DNA of 64,000 bases from Rhipicephalus microplus. Lineage: Eukaryota; Arthropoda; Arachnida; Ixodida; Ixodidae. Below the pieces are notes generated by a model. The model did no database searches, was not told the DNA's origin, and saw only the letters and a list, made by a program, of their open reading frames with translations. Each line of letters starts with the position of its first letter. Positions within the stretch are counted from its first letter, which is position 1. Position numbers and translations under genes: made by a program. Shown here piece by piece: positions 57,917 to 64,000 of this stretch. The stretch covers positions 460,761,376 through 460,825,375 of the forward strand of contig NC_134710.1 of the NCBI RefSeq assembly GCF_043290135.1, given 5' to 3'.

Positions 57917-58930
57917 ATGCATGGAGCATTCCCTCAACTGTCTGATCGTACCGGCCTAAAGCGGGTACGCACCGACGACATAAATTTCTTTAACCAGCCA
58001 ATAGAAACTTTTCCCCACTTCCACGTCATTCACTGTGAAAAAACGCGAAAGCAAGCCAGGACCGTATCTCCTTTCGTAGTTTCCAGGTGGCTTACTGAAA
58101 CTCTCGGGGCTGGATACAAAGTAAGCAAAATGGCTAGCGGAGACCTTCTTCTCGAAATTCAGGACAAAGCACAATTTGTAAAGCTGGACAGCCTCTCAAC
58201 GTTTGGTGACGTACCGATCACTGTAACACCACACAGATCCATGAACATCACTCGCGGAGTGGTATCTGATGCAGACTTACTTGAACTCAACGAAACTGAA
58301 CTTTTGGAAGGGTGGAAGAGCCAAAATGTCAATAATTTACAGGGAATAATCATAAGAAGAGATAATAAGAAAATACCAACGAAACACTTGATACTCACGT
58401 TTGCATCCAGTAAACTACCAGACTCCATTCAAACAGGGTACACAAAGACATCTATCAAGCCGTATATACCAAACCCCCGTCGTTGCTTCCAATGCCAGAG
58501 GTATGGCCATGGCTCTAAAACCTGTCGTGGTCACCAGACTTGTGCACAATGTGGAGTCCTAGGCCACGTGTCTGAGAACTGCAAACAACTGCCACACTGT
58601 GTAAACTGCGAAGGAAACCATGCCGCATATTCACGCTCCTGCACATATTGGAAAAAAGAAAAAGAAATAATTACATGGAAGGTGAAGGAGAACATTACGT
58701 TTAAGGAAGCACGGCGAAGAGTCGCTCCATTCTATGGACCTACATACGCTGATGCGGCGCGTCAGGGGGCACCGCCGCACCAGCCCTCACCACTACTTCA
58801 GCCCGCGCATACCGAGCCAAAGGTTGTGGCACCTGCCCCCAAGGCGGCTGTAGCCCAGGCTACAACGCCTACTCCCAAACAGAGACCGGAGACTCCAAAG
58901 TCTTCGGGTCTCAGGGCCTCCCCTCACTAG
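57917..58930 (+). CDS. I-clade LINE ORF1 (gag-like, zinc knuckles)
   Basis: Intact 337-aa nucleic-acid-binding protein from ATG 57917. The N-terminal half has an RRM-like region ('HVIHCEKTRKQARTVSPF', 'ITRGVVSDADLLEL'). Three zinc knuckles follow: residues 190-203 (CFQCQRYGHGSKTC), 209-222 (CAQCGVLGHVSENC) and 228-242 (CVNCEGNHAAYSRSC, spaced one residue longer). The C-terminal 60 residues are Pro/Ala-rich. It packages the element's RNA. ORF2 starts 235 bases downstream, in a different frame. The whole frame is open although its partner ORF2 is dead, so loss of ORF2 is recent or ORF1 was under longer selection. Confidence 0.85.
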   Translation: MHGAFPQLSDRTGLKRVRTDDINFFNQPIETFPHFHVIHCEKTRKQARTVSPFVVSRWLTETLGAGYKVSKMASGDLLLEIQDKAQFVKLDSLSTFGDVPITVTPHRSMNITRGVVSDADLLELNETELLEGWKSQNVNNLQGIIIRRDNKKIPTKHLILTFASSKLPDSIQTGYTKTSIKPYIPNPRRCFQCQRYGHGSKTCRGHQTCAQCGVLGHVSENCKQLPHCVNCEGNHAAYSRSCTYWKKEKEIITWKVKENITFKEARRRVAPFYGPTYADAARQGAPPHQPSPLLQPAHTEPKVVAPAPKAAVAQATTPTPKQRPETPKSSGLRASPH

Positions 58931-59165
58931 GCGAGGCCCGAAATCCGAACTAACAGCCCGCACGTGCGGGCATCCAGTGCCTCCGAGGAGGCAATGGATA
59001 CGTCGGCACCCTTGGTGCCGAAAGAGCGGCGTGGCTTCTTGGAGCGCGCCAAGAAAACAAAAAAGCAAATAACAGGGCCTGGTGACGGCCCTGTTAAGGG
59101 AACTCAAACTCCCCGTCTAAACAGCCACTCGCTTCTCGTACACACAGCATTATTTTACATTCACC

Positions 59166-62100
59166 ATGAACACTCAAATTATACAATGAAACGTCAGGGG
59201 CCTTCTCAGAAACCTTGAGGACATCCAAGAACTCCTACACGAACACTCACCAAAAGTGCTGTGTGTACAAGAAACGCACCTTAATTCAAAATACACAAAG
59301 TTTCTTCGTAAATACGCTATTTTTCGAAAGGACCGTGATGATGCCATGACATCATCCGGAGGTGTTGCCATCATAGTGAATCAAGGAATTGCATGCACAC
59401 ACTTACAACTCCAAAAACCCCTTGAGGCAGTGGCTGTTTGAGCGATTCTTTTTGATAAACTGATCACAATCTGCACTATTTACATTCCTCCTAGCTATCA
59501 GCTGCAAAAACGTGATTTACCCTCTCTAATTAATGAACTTCCGCAGCCTCATCTTCTCCTTGGAGACTTTAATGCGCATAGCAGGCTATGGGGTCACTCT
59601 CGGTATGACACGCGAGGTCGACTGATCGAACAATTCCTTCTCTCGTCAAGCGCGTGTCTCCTAAATCGAAAAGAACCAACCTATTATAATCTCGCCAATA
59701 ACACCTACTCCTCCATAGACCTAAGCATAGTATCTCCATCTCTTATGCCTCTACTCCAGTGGAAAGTCGTCAGTAATCTGTACGGAAGTGACCACTTCCC
59801 CGTAGTTTTGAGCACAAATACAGTAACTGAGTGTCCACCACGTGTTCCCAAGTGGCTCATAAACAGAGCCGACTGGGAACAGTTTTGTACCATCGCTCGT
59901 CTAGGTTGGAATGACATATGTACTTCGAACATTGATGTTGCTGTCAACTTCTTCACAGCGTTTTTGATTGATGCTGCAACACAATGCATCCCACAAACAA
60001 ATGGACACCCTGGAAAACGGCGTCTGCAATGGTGGAACTCTGAATGCCGAAACGCGCGCAAACAGCAAAACAGAGCTTGGAGGCTGCTTCGGAACTCACC
60101 GACAGCCGAAAATCTTGACACCTCAAGAAAATAAAGTCTCAAGCTAGGAAAACGCGTCGGCAGGCCAGAAGAGAAAGCTGGCAGAAGTTTTTGTCAGGGA
60201 TCAATTCATACACACAAGAGGCCAAAATCTGGATCATGGTCGGTAGGATAGCAGGGAAACAAGTACACACACTTCCACTCGTAAACACTCAAGGTGATAC
60301 CTTGGAAGATCAGGCAAACTTCCTCGGGGCACATTTTGAACGGGTATCCAGCTCGTCCCACTATACTGTCACTTTCCAAAAATACAGAACAAGAATAGAA
60401 AAGCAGAAACTCGAACATAAATCCACTAGATACGAGGCATATAACCAACCTTTCAGTCTAGCGGAGCTCCGAACATCTCTAAACTCCTGCAGTACTTCTG
60501 CCCCAGGTTCTGACCGTGTGGTGTATGAAATGTTAAAAAACCTACCAGCCGAAACACGAAAAACCTTACTTTTTTTGTACAATGCTATCTGGTTTTCTGG
60601 CACTATCCCTACCTCTTGGAAAGAGGCTATTATTATTCCCGTTTTGAAAGAGGGCAAGGACCCTTCTTTAGCTTCAAGTTATAGGCCTATTGCACTTAGA
60701 AGCTGCTTGTGTAATGTATTCGAAAAAATGATAAACTGCTGACTTGTACATATCCTTGAAACAAACAATTTGCTCGACCCATTTCAGTGTGGGTTTCGAG
60801 AAAGTAGATCCACCACAGACCACCTTGTTCGTATCGAGGCACAGATCAGAGACGCCTTCGTCCATAAACAATATTTTCTCTCTGTGTTCCTCGATATTGA
60901 AAAGGCGTATGATACAACATGGCGTTTCGGAATTTTCAGAGACCTGTCCCACCTTGGTGTGCGCGGAAGAATGTTTCATATGATCGAAAGTTACCTGTCA
61001 ATACGGACATTCCGTGTCCGTCTGGGCAGTGTGCTCTCCCAAACATTTGTCCAGGAAACAGGCGTGCCACAAGGTGGCGTGCTTAGTTGCACACTTTTTT
61101 ATTATCAAAATGAATTCTTTGCACTTGTCCATTCTCCGCCATATATTCTATTGTACATATGTCGACGACGTTCAGCTTGGCTTCAAGTCATGCAACTTGG
61201 CCATGTGTGAGCGGCAGGTTCAGCTGTGTTTAAATAAGGTCTCTAAATGGGCAGATGAAAACAGATTTCCACTTAAGGCACAAAAAAGCATGTGTGTCTT
61301 GTTCTCTCGAAAGAGAGACATGCACTCGGAACCTGACATTCGACTGAACGAGCAACGTCTGTCCGTCAAAGCCGAGCATAAATTCATAGGCTTAATCTTG
61401 GACAACAAGTTGACCTTCGTACCGTACATCAAGTATTTAAAAACAAAATGTTTAAAAGCCATGAATGTTATAAAAGTGTTGTCACGTACTACGTGGGGTA
61501 GTGATAGGCAATGCCTCATGAACCTCTATAGAGCCTCATTCGCACCCGCTTAGATTATGGGGCCGTTGTCTATCAGTATGCTACTCAAAGTTCCTTGAAG
61601 ATGCTGGACCCCGTGCACCATTTGGGCATCCGCCTTTCTACGGGTGCTTTTCGCACCAGCCCCGTAGAAAGCCTTTATGTTGACTCAAATGAGTGGTCGC
61701 TTCATCTGCAGAGAACTTACATGTCCTTTGTGTATTTCCTTAAGGTGAAAGCAGACAAGAAGCACCCCTCATACTCTACAAATAATGATTTGTCGAGCTC
61801 AACTCTGCTTCAAAACAGGCCTTCGATGAGGCAGCCCTTCTCAGTTTGCCTGAATTGTCTAGCTGAAGAAACTGCAGTGTCACTTGAACACAGTTTAATG
61901 GCTCCTGTAGCATACCCGCCACCGTGACAGTGGCATACTATAGACTGCGATGTGTCTTTCCTAGAAGTTACAAAACATGCACCTATTGCCCATATCCGAA
62001 CATACTTTTTGGAAATTCAAAAACAAATACACACGTCCTGAGTTCTTCACAGATGCCTCCAAGACTAACTCCTGTGTGTCCTACGCTGCTGTCGGCCCAT

Positions 62101-62884
62101 CTTTTTCGGATGCTGGCCCTCTACATCCACGCACAAGTATCTTCACAGCGGAAGCTTACGCGATACTTGTGGCAGCTAAACACCTCAAACAATCACAAAT
62201 ACAAAAAGCGAGAATTTATACAGACTCCCTCAGTGTGGTAACGGCTCTGCACAGTATTAAAAAACAAAAAACCCGGTCCTTGTCTCACTTTACTCCATTT
62301 TGTGCACACTCTACACACTCAAACAACATGTTGTACTGTGCTGGGTGCCAGGGCACCGTGAGATCCAAGGCAACGTGTGGGCGGATCAGCTCGCTGCATC
62401 CGTCCATGAGAGCACCGCCATTACATCCATATCAATCCCGGCCCTTGATCTTAAGCCGTCTCTCAAACGAAACCTCAGGGACTACTGGCAAAGCAAGTGG
62501 GATACACACACACAAAACAAACTACACGTTATCAAGCCACACCTTGGCCATTGGCCACCAGTATCAAAATCACGCCTAACAGAGGTAACACTAACTAGAC
62601 TCAGGATAGGACACACATACACGACACACACACATCTTCTGTCCGGTGGTGACCCACCATTGTGTGATAAATGTGGTGAGGCATTAACAGTTCTTCACGT
62701 TTTAATTCAATGTAAACAGTTAGACACTCTAAGAAGACAACACTTTCCATTAACCTACCGACAACATATACCTTTACACCCTGCAATGTTCGTTGGTAGG
62801 GAACCACTTTTTAGTAAGAAATCATTGTTAGGGTTTTTAAAAGAAATTCATAATTTTCATATCGTATACCCGGGCATTCCGTAG
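59166..62884 (+). pseudogene. I-clade LINE ORF2, broken
   Basis: ATG 59166 followed at codon 8 by TGA where I-clade elements have the Trp of the Q-W-N motif. Endonuclease: 'LCVQETHLNSKYTKF', 'LLGDFNAHSRLWG', 'GSDHFPVV'. RT: 'YRPIALRSCLCNVFEKMI', 'FLDIEKAYDTTW', 'GVPQGGVLSC', and YVDD near 61155 in a shifted frame. RNase H: 'FTDASKT' (Asp), 'FTAEAYAIL' (Glu), 'YTDSLSVV' (Asp) in 61977-62280, then the last Asp in 'NVWADQLA' in another frame. C-terminal Cys-His motif 'CDKCGEALTVLHVLIQC' to the TAG at 62882-62884. At least five stops or frameshifts. All catalytic residues remain readable, so inactivation is recent. Confidence 0.85.
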
Positions 62885-63237
62885 CACGACCTCTCCAGAG
62901 AGTTTTTCGCTGCGATGGCTACACAACAAAGCACTTGCGTCACGGCCCTTGGACGCAAGGGTACGAACGAGTGAGGCACTTGTGCTAATGCCATACATGT
63001 CCACCATCGTTTTTATTATCACCAACTTTTGTCATCCATTCGCACCACACACACCTTTCACGGCATAGCCATGATTTTATTACTCGTATGCTTTTACCCG
63101 CCTTACCGCGAGAAATTTATGGCCCTTATACAGCCGGTAATCACAATAATTGTCCACATTCCTTATCCTATGAACTGGCGCTTTTTGGTCATCAAATGGC
63201 CCTTGCGCCAAAAAACACCATATATCATCATCATTAA

Positions 63238-63430
63238 TCAAGCTTCATCCCTCCTGCTCTACTTGTCGGACAGGGCGATGTAGTAGATTTAGCTCACTTG
63301 GAAGGCATGAAAGAATCTATGAAGGTTCGCCTCAGATAACCCCCTCGTTTGTTGGCCACCCTCGTGATTTTCTCATGGAATCAGCTTTGGCTGCGATGCG
63401 TTCTAACGTGGAGGCATTACTGCTATCCTC
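63238..63430. other. Junction DNA, nothing recognised
   Basis: Short stretch between two LINEs; 63340-63430 may still belong to the minus-strand LINE. Confidence 0.35.
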
Positions 63431-64000
63431 CTACAGGAACATACCGAGGATTCTAACTTTCTTTACGATTGGAATAATAGAGCCGTTTGCTGTGGTGATC
63501 AAGATATCGGGGAAAATTCCTTTCCTTGCCCTAACTGTTGGCCGGTAAAGAAGCAGTTCCAATTTATTAGCCGACAAGCTGAGTCTGCCTTGTCCAAAAA
63601 AAATCTTCAACAACCGTGATCGCTGTTTGTAATCTCTCTTCAATTTGCCCATCACTACTCCCCTTGCACCAGACGGTGATGTTGTCGGCGTAGAAGGTGT
63701 GACCAAGACTTTCAATCTCGGCCAGACTGTGGGAAAGTGCTCTCAGCGATAAGTTAAATAAAAATGGGGATAGCACTGCCTCTTAAGGAGTGCCTCTGAG
63801 TCCAAGATCGAATGTCTTCGAGCCGAGAGATTCTAGCTAGGCGAATGGAAGCTTTTTTATTCTTAAGAAATGAGGTGATGTAGTTGTAAAAATGTTCTCC
63901 TAGACCCACTTCTTTAATGAAATAAAGTATGTGAGAGAGTGTGACCTTGCCGAAGCCCTTTTCGAGGTAAAGCGCCAGAACAGCTCGGGTGTCTCTAGAG
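63431..64000 (-). pseudogene. LINE RT fragment, truncated by window end
   Basis: Minus strand from the window edge: 'FYNYITSFLKNKKASIRL', then after a break 'VLSPFLFNLSLRALSHSL', then 'FYADNITVWCKGSSDGQIEE' with YADN in place of YADD, and 'SLSANKLELLLYRPTVRARK' (thumb). The 'KLELLLYRP' block is I-clade-like. Frameshifts lie between blocks, and the second catalytic Asp is Asn. It ends near 63431 without a clear 3' tail. Confidence 0.75.

Larger units (their letters stand above)
57380..63237 (+). mobile_element. I-clade LINE, near full length
   Basis: GC-rich 5' region (57380-57916), gag-like ORF1 with three zinc knuckles, ORF2 with endonuclease, RT and RNase H, and a 3' UTR ending in ATCATCATCATT (63218-63230). 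Zinc knuckles in ORF1 plus RNase H in ORF2 define the I clade. ORF1 is intact; ORF2 is broken by stops and frameshifts. Confidence 0.85.

Overview
The window looks like repeat-rich nuclear DNA of an arthropod, most likely an ixodid tick. That guess rests on the mix of element families (CR1-type and RNase-H-bearing I-type LINEs, Penelope-like GIY-YIG modules, a THAP/P-type transposon, long AT runs) and on one LINE tail ending in ATCAATCAATCA after a 'gtaaacccca' block. It is an inference; no single-copy marker gene is present. I recognise no ordinary host protein-coding gene. Almost every coding signal belongs to a mobile element, and most are broken.

Layout. 1-4695: a nearly intact CR1/L2-type LINE (+) with a 2A-like peptide in ORF1 and an ORF2 that follows ORF1 in the same frame after a single UGA, with no AUG of its own. 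4.7-9.4 kb: unassigned DNA, one truncated LINE tail and a short hairpin repeat. 9.4-13.1 kb: long (AT)n runs, a large hairpin repeat and fragments of Penelope-like elements (PLEs) in both orientations. 13.1-15.6 kb: an LTR element with very short LTRs that codes only for a gag-like protein, next to a partial copy sharing its left LTR. 15.8-20.2 kb: a nearly uniform array of a 455-bp unit, each with a complete tRNA-Thr(CGT)-like gene and Pol III terminator; three units point left and about 6.7 point right, and the array is bounded by AT runs on both sides.

20.3-38.5 kb: a graveyard of decayed elements. It holds an RNase H LINE 3' end, a tandem repeat with exact 147-bp spacing, two CR1-like RT remnants (-), a Ty3/gypsy integrase remnant, a diverged repeat pair, and a 1.3-kb TA-duplicating inverted-repeat transposon whose empty site survives in a paralogous copy nearby.

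38.5-53.1 kb: a large P-element/THAP9-like transposon (-) with a THAP exon, an array of very short putative exons, a coiled-coil exon and transposase exons. It is interrupted by a 4.7-kb CR1-like LINE that carries 324-bp tandem monomers as its 5' region. 53.2-55.3 kb: simple and degenerate repeats. 55.3-57.1 kb: two PLE 3' ends head to head, forming a palindrome of about 1.8 kb. 57.4-63.2 kb: an almost full-length I-clade LINE with intact ORF1 and a broken ORF2. 63.4-64 kb: another LINE RT fragment (-), cut by the window end.

The elements do not form one pathway. The history is insertion into insertion: LINE inside P-type transposon, TA-transposon inside an older repeat, GC-rich block inside a satellite. 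The best candidates for living biology are the 2A/UGA LINE at the left edge and the tRNA-gene array.
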